From: Listeria costaricensis
GTDB taxonomy: Bacteria; Bacillota; Bacilli; Lactobacillales; Listeriaceae
Direction of reading: 5' to 3'
Assembly: GCF_900183385.1 (NCBI RefSeq)
Contig: NZ_FXUT01000003.1
Coordinates: 335-64,334 of the forward strand
DNA length: 64,000 nt
Position numbers and translations under genes: made by a program. Shown here piece after piece: positions 1 to 8,814 of this stretch (the stretch's first letter is position 1; every line of letters begins with the position of its first letter). Below the pieces are notes generated by a model. It was not told the DNA's origin, did no database searches, and was given only the letters and a program-made list of their open reading frames with translations.

Positions 1-2
1 AC

Positions 3-224
3 ACGATTGACATTATCGACAACGAGCTTTACATTGATGATAAACAATTCGAGCTCAAAGGGAGCGTGCCAGATTACGCGCTCCAAAGCAATACAGGCGA
101 AGAGCGAGTCCCGAAAGGAAAGGTTTTCGTTCTTGGCGACAACCTCAACCATTCGCGTGACAGTCGGGAATTCGGTTTTGTTGATTTATCGGATATTACT
201 GGAAAACTGCTTTGGCATAGCTGA
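3..224 (+). CDS. Signal peptidase I, C-terminal part (5' end outside window)
   Basis: This is an open frame from the window edge to a TGA, about 73 residues. It carries the C-terminal signature of type I signal peptidases: VFVLGDN followed by SRDSREFG matches the family box GDN-x3-SxDSR. These membrane-anchored serine/lysine proteases remove signal peptides from exported proteins. The catalytic Ser and Lys boxes lie upstream of the window, so completeness cannot be judged. The gene ends about 65 bp before the promoter of the next gene, so it is a separate unit. Which paralogue (SipX, SipY or SipZ type) cannot be told from this fragment. Confidence 0.85.
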   Translation, partial: TIDIIDNELYIDDKQFELKGSVPDYALQSNTGEERVPKGKVFVLGDNLNHSRDSREFGFVDLSDITGKLLWHS

Positions 225-288
225 AGCGGTTTTTTGTTGGCAATCAAGCAGCTTTATGTCGCGGATCGACTATTTTCGATAAAAAAAC

Positions 289-316
289 TTGTATTTTCTA
301 AGTGATGTGTTAATAT
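289..316 (+). promoter_or_regulatory. Likely sigma-A promoter of the oppA-like gene
   Basis: TTGTAT (289-294), a 16-bp spacer and TAATAT (311-316) precede the lipoprotein gene, leaving about a 110-bp leader. The -10 box lies inside the perfect palindrome TAATATATTA (311-320), which could be an operator or just AT-rich sequence. Confidence 0.45.
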
Positions 317-431
317 ATTAAATACACAGAAAAATATGATTAGAATTTTAATTCCGAGTGATTGGATAAATCCGAAATCTATCGGGAGGGGAATTATCAG
401 ATTTTTATAACAAAAGAAAGAGGGAGAAAAT

Positions 432-2093
432 ATGAATAAAAAGGTTTGGGTAGTAGGGCTTTTGATTGGGCTTGTTAGCTTGGTGCTTGCGGCATGTGGC
501 GGTAGCAGTTCAAGCGAAGAGGTGAAGACAGGCTCTAAAGGGGGAAATAAAAACGAGGTCAATCTGATGGAAACGGCAGAGATTCCGTCGATGGATTCCA
601 AAAAAGGGACGGACGGTGTAAGTTTTACCGCTCAAAATCAAGTCTTTGAAGGACTTTATTATTTGGATCAGGACGATCAGGTGCAGCCGGGTGTGGCAGC
701 TGGTGAGCCGGAATTGAATGATGCGCAGACGGTCTATACGATCAAACTGCGAGATGATGCCAAATGGTCGAACGGCACGGCCGTTACCGCGAATGATTTT
801 GTCTATGCGTGGCAGAAAATTGTCGATCCGGCCACTGCTGCTGAATATGCGGTCATCTTTGATGGCGTGGTGAAAAATGCAACAGCGATTATCAATGGTG
901 AAAAGAAACCGGAAGAGCTTGGCGTCAAGGCGCTCGATGATCAAACGCTGGAGATCACGCTTGAACAACCGGTTCCATACTTCCAGTCGCTGCTGACTTT
1001 CCCAACGTTCTATCCGCAAAATCAAGAATATGTGGAAAAACAAGGGGAAAATTATGCGAAAGACAGCGAGCATATGATTTATAATGGCGCTTTTGTGATG
1101 AAAGACTGGAAAAATACTAGCAAAACATGGCGCTTTGAAAAGAATGACAAATATTGGGACAAGGGCAGTGTCAAAACAGATGCGATCAATGTGCAGGTTG
1201 TGAAAGAGCCGGGTTCTGCGGTAAACCTTTTTGATACGGGTAAATTGGATCGGGCGAATTTGACGGGGGATTATGCGAAACAGAAACAAAGTGACGACAA
1301 TTACCAAACAGAGCTGGAGTCGTTTGTTTACTATCTGAAATTCAATCAAAAACAAGATGGTAAGGATACAATTTTTGCCAATGCGAATGCGCGTAAGGCC
1401 TTTGCGCTGGCGATTGATAAACAGCAGCTGGTCGATACGGTGCTCGGTAATGGTTCGCAGCCGGCAACAGGCTATGTGCCCGCCAAGTTTACATTCAATC
1501 CTGAAACGCAAGAAGATTTCCGGACTGAGAGCGGGACTTATCAAAAAAACGATCAGAAAGCTGCCAAAGACTACTGGAAACAGGCTAAGCAAGAACTTGG
1601 CATCGATAAAATCACGATTGAGCTGCTTGTTGATGATCAGGATTTCAATAAAAAATCTGGCGAGTTCATCCAAAATACCTTGCAAGAGCAGCTGGATGGT
1701 GTCACGGTCGATATTAAAACCGTTCCCTATAAGAACCGGTTGCAGCTGGATGAAAATCAGGACTATACGCTGCAATTGACGCGTTGGGGTCCGGACTATC
1801 AGGATCCAAGTACGTTCCTATCGACTCAAATGACCGACAATAATTATAACCGTGCAAGTTACTCGAATGCAGAGTTTGATCAGCTGATGACCAAAGCTTC
1901 AACTGAGCTGGTGACACAGCCGGAAGAGCGTTGGCAGGCGATGATCGACGCGGAGAAAGTCTTGCTGGATGATGCTGGGATCGCACCGCTTTATCAATCA
2001 GGGCTGGCCGTTCTGCAAAAGCCGGAATTGACGGGTGTCGTTCACCATTTGTTCGGTGCACCGTTCAGCTATAAGTGGATTGAGAAAAAATAA
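432..2093 (+). CDS. oppA: Oligopeptide ABC transporter substrate-binding lipoprotein (OppA-like)
   Basis: The 553-residue protein starts with a lipoprotein signal peptide whose lipobox LVLAAC puts the lipidated Cys at residue 22, followed by a Gly/Ser-rich linker. The rest has the size and features of SBP_bac_5 peptide-binding proteins, for example DDAKWSNGTAVTANDFVYAW near residues 115-134. It should sit on the outer face of the membrane and hand peptides to an Opp-type permease. No permease or ATPase gene is nearby, so it is an orphan receptor that probably shares a transporter encoded elsewhere. The start is set by GGGAG just upstream. A strong terminator follows, so it is monocistronic. 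Confidence 0.88.
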   Translation: MNKKVWVVGLLIGLVSLVLAACGGSSSSEEVKTGSKGGNKNEVNLMETAEIPSMDSKKGTDGVSFTAQNQVFEGLYYLDQDDQVQPGVAAGEPELNDAQTVYTIKLRDDAKWSNGTAVTANDFVYAWQKIVDPATAAEYAVIFDGVVKNATAIINGEKKPEELGVKALDDQTLEITLEQPVPYFQSLLTFPTFYPQNQEYVEKQGENYAKDSEHMIYNGAFVMKDWKNTSKTWRFEKNDKYWDKGSVKTDAINVQVVKEPGSAVNLFDTGKLDRANLTGDYAKQKQSDDNYQTELESFVYYLKFNQKQDGKDTIFANANARKAFALAIDKQQLVDTVLGNGSQPATGYVPAKFTFNPETQEDFRTESGTYQKNDQKAAKDYWKQAKQELGIDKITIELLVDDQDFNKKSGEFIQNTLQEQLDGVTVDIKTVPYKNRLQLDENQDYTLQLTRWGPDYQDPSTFLSTQMTDNNYNRASYSNAEFDQLMTKASTELVTQPEERWQAMIDAEKVLLDDAGIAPLYQSGLAVLQKPELTGVVHHLFGAPFSYKWIEKK

Positions 2094-2099
2094 GCACAA

Positions 2100-2142
2100 A
2101 ACACGCCCATTAGGACCGCTTGCTGGTCGGGCGTGTTTTTTT
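2100..2142. terminator. Rho-independent terminator, probably bidirectional
   Basis: AACACGCCC (2100-2108) pairs with GGGCGTGTT (2129-2137), then a T-run. A smaller GACC/GGTC hairpin lies inside the loop. It separates the oppA-like gene from the converging Crp/Fnr gene. Confidence 0.85.
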
Positions 2143-2767
2143 ACTGCGGGTGGGCCCACTGGCTGATTTGTTCAGGGGAGGCAAGATAGTAGCTTTTGCC
2201 TTCTTTTTGAAGCAAGCCTTGCTCGAGAAAATCATGAAACACATATAAAAAGTGACGATAGCTGACGTGGAGGTAATCCGCTGCATCGGTGTGGGCCACT
2301 TGATAGATGCCATTTTCGGACATGGTTAGAATAAAGCGTGCCAAGCGGCTTCGGAAGGAAGAAGAACCGTTTTCAGCATTTTCTTCTGCCCGTTTTAAGG
2401 CTTTATGACTAAGTTGAAGGCAGAGTGCGCGCAGAAAAAGTGGGTCATTTAGAAGCTGGTCACGCAGTATGGCGAGCGGCAGGGCGATCAGTTGGCAATC
2501 CCGCATGGCAATGACATCTTTGGTGGGACAGGTGTTCTGCAAGAGCTCAATCTCGCCGATAAAGCTGCCCGATTGCAGGAAGTCGACGACAGAGCGCTTG
2601 CCGTTTTCATGGAACATGACAATCTTGGCCTGACCGCTGACAAGATAATAAAGCTGCTCCACTTTTTCCCCAGTGGTCATGATTTTAGCGGCCTTTTTTA
2701 CGTGCACCGATTGGGCATACGGCTGTACATCAAAGGAAAAAAGTTCTGGCTTTAAAGGTTGATTCAT
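2141..2767 (-). CDS. yeiL: Crp/Fnr-family transcriptional regulator (YeiL-like)
   Basis: The 208-residue protein has an N-terminal cyclic-nucleotide-binding fold (about 15-120; LYYLVSGQAKIVMFHENG, then GSFIGEIELL) and a C-terminal winged helix (about 150-205; ADYLHVSYRHFLYVFHDFLE). The HTH wording resembles E. coli YeiL, recalled and not searched. I see no CxxC-type iron-sulfur ligand cluster, and a Gram-positive protein of this type need not bind cAMP. It diverges from the HAD nucleotidase gene with 94 bp between them. Its target genes cannot be told from the sequence. Confidence 0.75.
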   Translation of the reverse strand: MNQPLKPELFSFDVQPYAQSVHVKKAAKIMTTGEKVEQLYYLVSGQAKIVMFHENGKRSVVDFLQSGSFIGEIELLQNTCPTKDVIAMRDCQLIALPLAILRDQLLNDPLFLRALCLQLSHKALKRAEENAENGSSSFRSRLARFILTMSENGIYQVAHTDAADYLHVSYRHFLYVFHDFLEQGLLQKEGKSYYLASPEQISQWAHPQ

Positions 2768-2861
2768 GTGATCAGCTCCAATAAAAGGTGAGATTTCTCC
2801 TATTATTATACGGAAAGCTGTGCTAAGATGCTTGTAAAAGGTTTCTAAAGGAGCGGAAAAA

Positions 2862-3548
2862 ATGCGATACCAAACGTTATTATTTGATGTGGACGATACA
2901 CTGCTTGATTTTCAATTGGCGGAGAAAGAGGCGCTTCAAGCTTTATTTAAGGAAAATGGTCTGCCGCTCACAGAAGAAATAGAAGCCCGCTATAAGGCGA
3001 TCAATCAAGGCTTGTGGCAGGCGTTTGAAAAAGAAGAGATCAGTCGGGAAGAGGTTTTGAGTACGCGCTTCAGTCGGTTATTCCATAGCTACGGGCGGCA
3101 AGTGGACGGTATTTGGATGGAGCGGCAGTATCGAGAGCATTTAGAGAACGGGCATGCTTTTGTCGAGGGGGCGGAGCAGTTGATTCCCCAGCTGGCCGAG
3201 CAGTTCCGGCTGTATATCGTGACAAATGGGGTATCGAAAACCCAGTATAAGCGTTTGAATGATGCCAATCTGACGCGTTATTTTGAAGATATATTTGTTT
3301 CCGAAGATACGGGCTATCAAAAACCGATGGCGGCCTATTTTGATTATTGTTTTGCGCGAATTCCAAATTTTCAGCGCGCCGAAACGTTGATTATTGGCGA
3401 CTCGATCACAAGCGATATTCAGGGCGGGCAAAATGCCGGACTCGATACGGTCTGGTTCAACCCGCAGCAAAAGAAAAATGGCACGGATATCCGGCCGAGT
3501 TATGAAATTGCCCATTTGCAGGAGTTGAATCAGGTGCTCGGCCTGTAG
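2862..3548 (+). CDS. HAD-superfamily pyrimidine nucleotidase, YjjG/YfnB type
   Basis: The 228-residue soluble protein shows all four HAD motifs: DVDDTLLDF with nucleophile Asp9 and acid/base Asp11, VTNG (motif II), Lys in GYQKP (motif III) and IGDSITSDIQGG (motif IV). Length and wording fit the YjjG/YfnB branch, 5'-nucleotidases that clear noncanonical pyrimidine nucleotides. Substrate is inferred from the family. A strong AAAGGAG site precedes the ATG. It lies 24 bp before the next lipoprotein gene and may be co-transcribed with it. Confidence 0.83.
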   Translation: MRYQTLLFDVDDTLLDFQLAEKEALQALFKENGLPLTEEIEARYKAINQGLWQAFEKEEISREEVLSTRFSRLFHSYGRQVDGIWMERQYREHLENGHAFVEGAEQLIPQLAEQFRLYIVTNGVSKTQYKRLNDANLTRYFEDIFVSEDTGYQKPMAAYFDYCFARIPNFQRAETLIIGDSITSDIQGGQNAGLDTVWFNPQQKKNGTDIRPSYEIAHLQELNQVLGL

Positions 3549-3572
3549 GATTATTGAGATGGAGGTGTGCAC

Positions 3573-4247
3573 ATGAAAAAATGGCTCATGCCCCTAATTT
3601 TGGTGGCACTGCTGGCACTTGGCGGTTGTGGGAAGGTGACGAATACGGTGAAAATCGATTTGGACGGCACGACAGATCTGCGGTTTGATATTCAAGTCGG
3701 GACGGCGGGGGCTGCGCTCGTGGAACCATTTTTAGATCAGCTGACTGAGAAACTAGAGGCGCAGGGGTTTCATGTGACGGAGAAGGGGAGCGGGCATTAC
3801 ACGCTTGATAAAACCTTCAAACCGGACAAAACGCAAAAACCTTCAGATTATGAAAAGAAAGCCGCGCAATACGGACTGAACTATCAGGAAGAAAAAGGAT
3901 TTTTCTTTAACACCTACCATGTGCAGGCAAATGTCGACGTGCCGCAGTGGCTGAGTGGGACACCTTACGGCGAGAAAATCTCCAGCAAGTTGCTGAAGCA
4001 GGTCGATTACACCTTCATTTTAGAGCTGCCAATCTCGACGGTGACTGACAGCAATGCCGACCAGACGGATGGGGGTAAGCTGACCTGGCATGTGCCGCTC
4101 GACAAACCGACTACGCTTTATTTTGACCTGGCCGTGCCGAATATCCGCAATATCGCGATTACAGCAGGAATCGTCCTTGCTTTCCTCATTTTACTGATCG
4201 TCTGGCTGGTCCGAAAGCGGCGGCATAGACGAAACGGCAAGCGCTGA
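3573..4247 (+). CDS. Membrane-anchored lipoprotein of DUF3153/LppM type
   Basis: The start is ATG 3573: GGAGG at 3561-3565 leaves a 7-bp spacer, whereas the GTG at 3567 would sit almost on the ribosome site. The 224-residue product has a lipobox LALGGC (Cys19), an extracytoplasmic domain of about 165 residues, one C-terminal transmembrane helix (about 190-212) and a basic RKRRHRR tail in the cytoplasm. The order lipobox, beta-rich domain, C-terminal anchor matches DUF3153 proteins, whose role is unknown. The double anchor (lipid plus helix) is unusual but seen in this family. Confidence 0.72.
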   Translation: MKKWLMPLILVALLALGGCGKVTNTVKIDLDGTTDLRFDIQVGTAGAALVEPFLDQLTEKLEAQGFHVTEKGSGHYTLDKTFKPDKTQKPSDYEKKAAQYGLNYQEEKGFFFNTYHVQANVDVPQWLSGTPYGEKISSKLLKQVDYTFILELPISTVTDSNADQTDGGKLTWHVPLDKPTTLYFDLAVPNIRNIAITAGIVLAFLILLIVWLVRKRRHRRNGKR

Positions 4248-4289
4248 TCATCTGAAAAGGTGGTCAGTTTTTTTGCGTAAGCCGATTAG

Positions 4290-4320
4290 TTGCTTTAGAG
4301 TGCACTCCAAGGTGTATAGT
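4290..4320 (+). promoter_or_regulatory. MerR-type promoter with 19-bp spacer and dyad operator
   Basis: TTGCTT (4290-4295) and TATAGT (4315-4320) are 19 bp apart, two bases longer than normal. The spacer holds the perfect 10-bp palindrome GAGTGCACTC (4298-4307), flanked by outer CTT and AAG. Over-long spacers with a central dyad are the hallmark of promoters that MerR-family activators untwist. No MerR gene is in the window. Confidence 0.7.
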
Positions 4321-4353
4321 AAAGGGGAAAGAGAATTTGGAGGAGGCTGAATA

Positions 4354-5178
4354 ATGGGAATCAAAGACACAGTAACACTGGCAAATGGCGTGGAAATGCC
4401 GCGTCTTGGCTTTGGCGTCTGGAAGGTCAAGGACGGAGAGGAAGCCGTGAATTCGGTCAAATGGGCGATTGAAGCGGGGTATATCAGCATTGACACGGCG
4501 GCGGCTTATCGGAATGAGGAAGGCGTTGGGCAGGCGATTCGCGAATCTGGCAAACCGCGCGACGAGTTGTTCATCACGACGAAGCTTTGGAATGCGGATC
4601 AGGGCTATGCGTCCACTCTTGAAGCCTTTGAAACGAGTCTTTCAAAGCTCGGGCTCGACTATGTGGATCTTTATTTGATTCACTGGCCGGTCGCTGGGAA
4701 ATTCAAAGAGACTTGGCGTGCCTTTGAAAAGCTTTATCAGGAGAAAAAGGTTCGAGCAATCGGCGTATGTAATTTTCATGAGCATCACTTGAAGGAACTG
4801 ATGGCGGATGCAGAAATCATCCCGATGGTCAACCAGATCGAGCTGCACCCACTTCTGTCTCAAGAGCCGCTTCGAGCTTTCTGCAAGGAACACGATATTG
4901 TCGTCGAGGCCTGGTCACCGCTTGGCAGTGGGCAGCTGCTTCAAAATGCAGAGCTGCAAAAAATTGCGGACAAGTACGGCAAATCGGTGGCGCAAGTGAT
5001 TCTTCGCTGGGACTTGCAGCATGGGATTGTCACGATTCCAAAATCGGTGCACGAGGATCGCATTCAGCAAAATGCCGATTTGTATGATTTTGAGCTGCAC
5101 GCGGAAGATATGGCTGCGATCGATGCGCTCAATCAAAACACGCGGACAGGCCCGGATCCGGATAATTTTAATTTTTAA
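4354..5178 (+). CDS. Aldo/keto reductase
   Basis: This 274-residue NADPH-dependent oxidoreductase carries the full AKR catalytic tetrad: Asp47 and Tyr52 in [10 protein letters not shown], Lys in ITTKLW and His in LIHWP. The C-terminal cofactor region [13 protein letters not shown] is also present. It resembles Bacillus YtbE/YvgN, which reduce glyoxals and other reactive aldehydes. The MerR-type promoter upstream fits induction by an electrophile such as an aldehyde or quinone, an inference from context. It is followed by a terminator and stands alone. Confidence 0.88.
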   Translation: MGIKDTVTLANGVEMPRLGFGVWKVKDGEEAVNSVKWAIEAGYISIDTAAAYRNEEGVGQAIRESGKPRDELFITTKLWNADQGYASTLEAFETSLSKLGLDYVDLYLIHWPVAGKFKETWRAFEKLYQEKKVRAIGVCNFHEHHLKELMADAEIIPMVNQIELHPLLSQEPLRAFCKEHDIVVEAWSPLGSGQLLQNAELQKIADKYGKSVAQVILRWDLQHGIVTIPKSVHEDRIQQNADLYDFELHAEDMAAIDALNQNTRTGPDPDNFNF

Positions 5179-5187
5179 TCGAGTCTT

Positions 5188-5216
5188 GCTCGGTAGCCAC
5201 GGCTGCCGGGCTTTTT
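5188..5216 (+). terminator. Rho-independent terminator after the aldo/keto reductase
   Basis: GCTCGGTAGCC (5188-5198) pairs with GGCTGCCGGGC (5201-5211) with one G-T pair and one mismatch, followed by a T-run. Confidence 0.7.
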
Positions 5217-5228
5217 ATTTGGTTAGAT

Positions 5229-5257
5229 TTGCAAAGCGAGGCGGATTCCGCTATCAT
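5229..5257 (+). promoter_or_regulatory. Likely sigma-A promoter of mvaA
   Basis: TTGCAA (5229-5234), 17-bp spacer, TATCAT (5252-5257), about 35 bp before the mvaA start. Confidence 0.55.
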
Positions 5258-5292
5258 TTGTAGCAGAAGAACAGTGAGAAGGAGAATGTGGC

Positions 5293-6543
5293 ATGTTTCA
5301 GGGCTTTTATAAAAAAACAAGAGCGGAACGAGTGGCAATTTTAGCGGAAGTAAGCGGGATCGACCCGGCTGAAATCGAGGCGCTGAGTCAACCGGCTTTA
5401 TCGGAAGAGGTTGCCGAGCATATGATCGAAAATGTGATTGGCACGTATGAGCTGCCGTTCGGTGTCGGTTTAAATATGCGAATGAATGACAAGGATTATC
5501 TGATTCCCATGGTTGTCGAGGAACCGTCTGTCGTGGCGGCTCAAAGCGGTGCCAATAAGACCATCCAGGCGAGCGGCGGCTTTCGGGCGGAATTCCCCAA
5601 ACGGTTGATGATTGGACAAATCGAAGTGCTGGATGTGCCCGATTTTGAAGCGGCTCGTGCGGCCATTTTGGCAAATCGGGAGCAGCTTCTGGCACTTGCC
5701 AATGCGGCCCATCCAAGTCTTGAAAAGCGCGGCGGCGGGGCACGTGACGTGGAGGTTTACAAACGCGAAGGCGCATTTGAGCTACTCGTCTGCCATCTCT
5801 TGGTCGACACGTGTGACGCAATGGGTGCCAATATGATCAACACCATGGCAGAGGCCGTGTCAGCAGAAGTCGAGCGGCTCTCCGGCGGGCGTGCCGAAAT
5901 GCGCATCCTCTCCAATTTGGCCGATCAGGCACTTGCAACGGTCAGCTGTGAGATCGATCCGGCGCTGCTTGCAAGCAAAGACTGGCGTGGGGAGGAAGTC
6001 CGCGACCGCCTGATTCGTGCCTATGAGTTTGCCGCCATGGATCCCTACCGAGCAGCCACCCATAATAAGGGAATCATGAATGGCATCGATGCCTTCCTGC
6101 TTGCTTGCGGCAATGACTGGCGGAGTATTGAAGCAGCAGCCCATAGTTTTGCGGCACGAAGCGGCCAGTATCAACCGATGAGCAAGTGGTCATGCACGGA
6201 AGACGGCTTTCTGCGAGGTACAATGACCCTTCCGGCGCCAGTTGCAACGGTTGGCGGGGCGATCCGTGTCCATCCGTCGAGCCGCCTCGCGCAAAAATTG
6301 ACAGGGACAGAGTCGGCGAAAGAGCTGGGCATGCTGATGGTCGCTGTCGGCTTGGCGCAAAACTTTGCCGCTTTGCGCGCACTGGTCACAGAGGGGATTC
6401 AGCGCGGTCACATGTCGCTTCAGGCGCGGACGCTGGCGATGATGGCCGGGGCAGAGGGTGAGGAGATTCAGCAACTGGCCGATAAATTAATCGAGACGGG
6501 CCGCCTCGACCTAGCTACCGCCCAAAAGTTAGTAAAAAAATAA
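5293..6543 (+). CDS. mvaA: Hydroxymethylglutaryl-CoA reductase, class II
   Basis: The 416-residue enzyme interconverts HMG-CoA and mevalonate, the committed step of the mevalonate route to isoprenoids in Gram-positive cocci and Listeria. Visible class II features are the catalytic-Glu region ENVIGTYELPFGVG, the dinucleotide loop DAMGANMINT and the Lys/Asp region ATHNKGIMNGIDAFLLACGN with GNDWRSIEAAAH. There is no membrane domain, as expected for class II. AAGGAGAA precedes the ATG. No other mevalonate-pathway gene is in the window. Strong promoter and terminator suggest a single-gene unit. Confidence 0.93.
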   Translation: MFQGFYKKTRAERVAILAEVSGIDPAEIEALSQPALSEEVAEHMIENVIGTYELPFGVGLNMRMNDKDYLIPMVVEEPSVVAAQSGANKTIQASGGFRAEFPKRLMIGQIEVLDVPDFEAARAAILANREQLLALANAAHPSLEKRGGGARDVEVYKREGAFELLVCHLLVDTCDAMGANMINTMAEAVSAEVERLSGGRAEMRILSNLADQALATVSCEIDPALLASKDWRGEEVRDRLIRAYEFAAMDPYRAATHNKGIMNGIDAFLLACGNDWRSIEAAAHSFAARSGQYQPMSKWSCTEDGFLRGTMTLPAPVATVGGAIRVHPSSRLAQKLTGTESAKELGMLMVAVGLAQNFAALRALVTEGIQRGHMSLQARTLAMMAGAEGEEIQQLADKLIETGRLDLATAQKLVKK

Positions 6544-6548
6544 CACAC

Positions 6549-6594
6549 AAACAGTCTCTGCACCTGTAAAATCGGGAGCGGCGGCTGTTTTTTT
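6549..6594 (+). terminator. Rho-independent terminator after mvaA
   Basis: AAACAG (6549-6554) pairs with CTGTTT (6585-6590); the stem continues inward with mismatches and G-T pairs. A T-run follows. Confidence 0.65.
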
Positions 6595-6598
6595 AGGC

Positions 6599-6628
6599 TT
6601 GAAGTTTGGATTTTTAAAGCGGTATACT
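6599..6628 (+). promoter_or_regulatory. Likely promoter of the ROK kinase gene
   Basis: TTGAAG (6599-6604), 18-bp spacer, TATACT (6623-6628), about 30 bp before the chosen start. Confidence 0.5.
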
Positions 6629-6660
6629 GGTAATAAGACTTCACGATGGGAGAGATGAAC

Positions 6661-7554
6661 ATGTATATGGTATTCGATATTGGCGGAACTTTTGTTAAAT
6701 TTGCACGGATGAACGGCGGGGGAATCATTCAGGAAAAGGGGAAATTCCCAACGAATGCCAAGAGTCCGGAAGAGCTGATTGCCCAGATGACGGAAAAATT
6801 TGAGCAATATAAAGACGCGGTAAAAGGCATTGCAGTCAGCTGTCCGGGCATTATTGATGCGGAAAATGGGATTGTTTACTACGGCGGATCGTTGACGTTT
6901 ATGCATAAACAGCATTTGGCGGAGAGGTTGAGTGTGGCATGCGGCGTGCCGGTCGTCATCCAAAATGATGCCAAATGTGCGGCGCTTGCGGAACTTTGGC
7001 TGGGGACTGTCAAAGGCTATCAAAATGCGGTGGTGCTGACACTTGGAAGCGGTGTGGGCGGCGGAATCATCTTGGACGGCAAATTATACAGCGGTAAGAA
7101 TCTGTATGCAGGTGAAGTCAGCTACATGATGACGGGGCTTGATAAAGAAACTTTTCGGCCAGACTTTTTCGGTATGACGGGTTCGGCAGTCAGACTTGTC
7201 GAACGGATCGCCCGCGCCAAGCAGCTGGATGATTTGACGGACGGGGTGCGGGCCTTTGAACTGATCAATCAAGGTGACGAGGAGGCCTGTGCGATTTTCC
7301 GCAGCTATGCGCTTGATCTGGCGGCGCAAATTCTGAATATCCAGTATCTGCTGGATCCGGAAATCATTGCGATCGGCGGGGGCATCAGTGCGCAACCAAT
7401 TGTCGTAAGCGGTATTCTGGATGCTGTCAATGAAATCAAAGCCAAAAATCCGTTCCACATGGCGCGCCCGCAAATCGTGGCCTGCAAGTTTCAAAATGAT
7501 GCCAATCTTTATGGCGCGCTGTATCACTATCTACTGCACTTTGACGAGCTTTAA
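6661..7554 (+). CDS. ROK-family sugar kinase (beta-glucoside kinase-like)
   Basis: I chose ATG 6661 because GGGAGAG at 6648-6654 then has normal spacing; ATG 6646 would overlap it. The 297-residue protein has the ROK phosphate loop DIGGTFVKFA, the catalytic-Asp region IQNDAKCAALAE and the glycine-rich stretch LGSGVGGGIILDG. It lacks the CxCGxxGCxE zinc motif of glucokinases and regulators of this family, and has no HTH. That pattern fits BglK-type beta-glucoside or N-acylsugar kinases. The substrate is therefore uncertain. A strong terminator follows. Confidence 0.75.
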   Translation: MYMVFDIGGTFVKFARMNGGGIIQEKGKFPTNAKSPEELIAQMTEKFEQYKDAVKGIAVSCPGIIDAENGIVYYGGSLTFMHKQHLAERLSVACGVPVVIQNDAKCAALAELWLGTVKGYQNAVVLTLGSGVGGGIILDGKLYSGKNLYAGEVSYMMTGLDKETFRPDFFGMTGSAVRLVERIARAKQLDDLTDGVRAFELINQGDEEACAIFRSYALDLAAQILNIQYLLDPEIIAIGGGISAQPIVVSGILDAVNEIKAKNPFHMARPQIVACKFQNDANLYGALYHYLLHFDEL

Positions 7555-7588
7555 AAGAGTGCGCGCGGCTTAGCGTTGGCCAGCATGA

Positions 7589-7660
7589 AAAAAGAGCTGA
7601 GAATCAAACGACCCCCATTTTTTGAAATGGCGTGCGATCGTGATTTTCGGCTCTTTTATT
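7589..7660. terminator. Long two-tier bidirectional terminator
   Basis: An outer stem (AAAGAGCTGAGAATCA with TGATTTTCGGCTCTTT) encloses an inner CCATTT/AAATGG hairpin. It lies between the converging ROK kinase and GGDEF genes. Confidence 0.8.
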
Positions 7661-7703
7661 TTTCAATGGGGCTAGTTAGAACGTCTCCAATATCCCAACC
7701 TTT

Positions 7704-8789
7704 TTAAAATTGAATCACCTGATTGCGTCCGCTTTGCTTGGCTTGATAAAGCGCCTTGTCAGCCAGCTGGTAAAGCTGCGGCATCATGTCGCGCACGCCG
7801 TTGCATGAAGCGATTCCCACCGAGATGGTCACTTGGATGGGCTCTTTCAGTCCGACATCCATTTGTTTTTTCTCAACGGCCGCACGAAGCGCCTCACCAA
7901 GCTGTTTGGCGACTTCTTTAGTGGAATTTGGCAACAGAATGCAGAATTCCTCGCCGCCAACGCGAAAAATATGCTGATAATTCGGCGAAATTTTCATCAG
8001 GGTATGGGCAATTTCCTTTAATACTTCATCTCCTATCGTGTGACCATAGGTATCATTGATGCGTTTGAAATGATCAATATCGATGATCAGACAGGTGAGA
8101 TTCGTTGTAGCCTCATCTTCCACGAGCTCATGCAGTTTTTGACTAAAGGCACGCACATTGAACAGCCCGGTTAGAAAATCGGTGTAAGCATATTCGCGTT
8201 CCTGAAGTTCCAGCCGCCTCCCGTGCTCCATATCCGAAATAATAAAATTGAGCAGAACAAGTGCCAAGGAAGAGACAACAGCGGTGAAAACGGGAATCCA
8301 GATCACGCGAGAATGCAGCCCGTAGAAAAGCAAGAAATTAATCAGGCTGAGCGAGACACTCACCAAATTTAGGATTAGCAGAACGAAGAGTTGGGAATAT
8401 TTTCCGCGTATCTTTTGAACAATGATGGATAGTATACATACAAGCGTCAAAATAAAAATTAGCGACTGAAAACTAACCGGATTAACGCCAAAACTGAACT
8501 GCAACAGCCCCGTCAGAAAGGCACAGGAAATGGCGGCAGCGGGACCGATATGATAGGCCAAAAGAATAATGACCACAAAGCGGAGATCGATCCGCACACC
8601 GTCCGGCAAGTCAATGGCAAAATACATAATCGCATAGTTGGCGGCAGTAGCGATCAGCAGCAAGCCGATTTTTCGGTCTAATGTAAAGGTATAATGGCGG
8701 ATGTTCGGCACTAATTTATTAATAAAATAACAGGCTGTAATCATAATGGTGATGTTGGCGAGTACGCTCATGGCAGCATTTAATAGCAT
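7704..8789 (-). CDS. Membrane-bound diguanylate cyclase (GGDEF domain)
   Basis: The 361-residue protein has about six hydrophobic segments over residues 1-190, similar to 5TM-5TMR_LYT sensor domains. A GGDEF domain (about 205-361) follows, with active-site GGEEF and the metal/substrate region IDIDHFKRINDTYGH. It should make cyclic di-GMP from two GTP. The usual inhibitory RxxD site five residues before GGEEF is absent (NYQHIFRV), so product feedback may be lacking. AAAGGAGG precedes the ATG. It lies 25 bp downstream of the EAL gene, and both are probably one operon. Confidence 0.9.
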   Translation of the reverse strand: MLLNAAMSVLANITIMITACYFINKLVPNIRHYTFTLDRKIGLLLIATAANYAIMYFAIDLPDGVRIDLRFVVIILLAYHIGPAAAISCAFLTGLLQFSFGVNPVSFQSLIFILTLVCILSIIVQKIRGKYSQLFVLLILNLVSVSLSLINFLLFYGLHSRVIWIPVFTAVVSSLALVLLNFIISDMEHGRRLELQEREYAYTDFLTGLFNVRAFSQKLHELVEDEATTNLTCLIIDIDHFKRINDTYGHTIGDEVLKEIAHTLMKISPNYQHIFRVGGEEFCILLPNSTKEVAKQLGEALRAAVEKKQMDVGLKEPIQVTISVGIASCNGVRDMMPQLYQLADKALYQAKQSGRNQVIQF

Positions 8790-8814
8790 GGATTTACCTC
8801 CTTTCGGGTGGGGT

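Noticed and set aside
301-327. PrfA-box or Crp-box before the oppA-like gene
   Set aside because: TAATATATTA is palindromic but does not match TTAACANNTGTTAA or the Crp/Fnr consensus; nearness of a Crp/Fnr gene is not enough.
510-1775. Long minus-strand open frame opposite the oppA-like gene (421 codons)
   Set aside because: It lies wholly inside a clear coding sequence, has no ribosome site, and its product is rich in Ile, Arg and His with no domain. It is a shadow of the real gene's codon use.
5168-5821. Minus-strand open frame over mvaA and its promoter (217 codons)
   Set aside because: It covers the mvaA terminator-promoter region and coding start, with Arg/Pro-rich low-complexity content; mvaA is secure.
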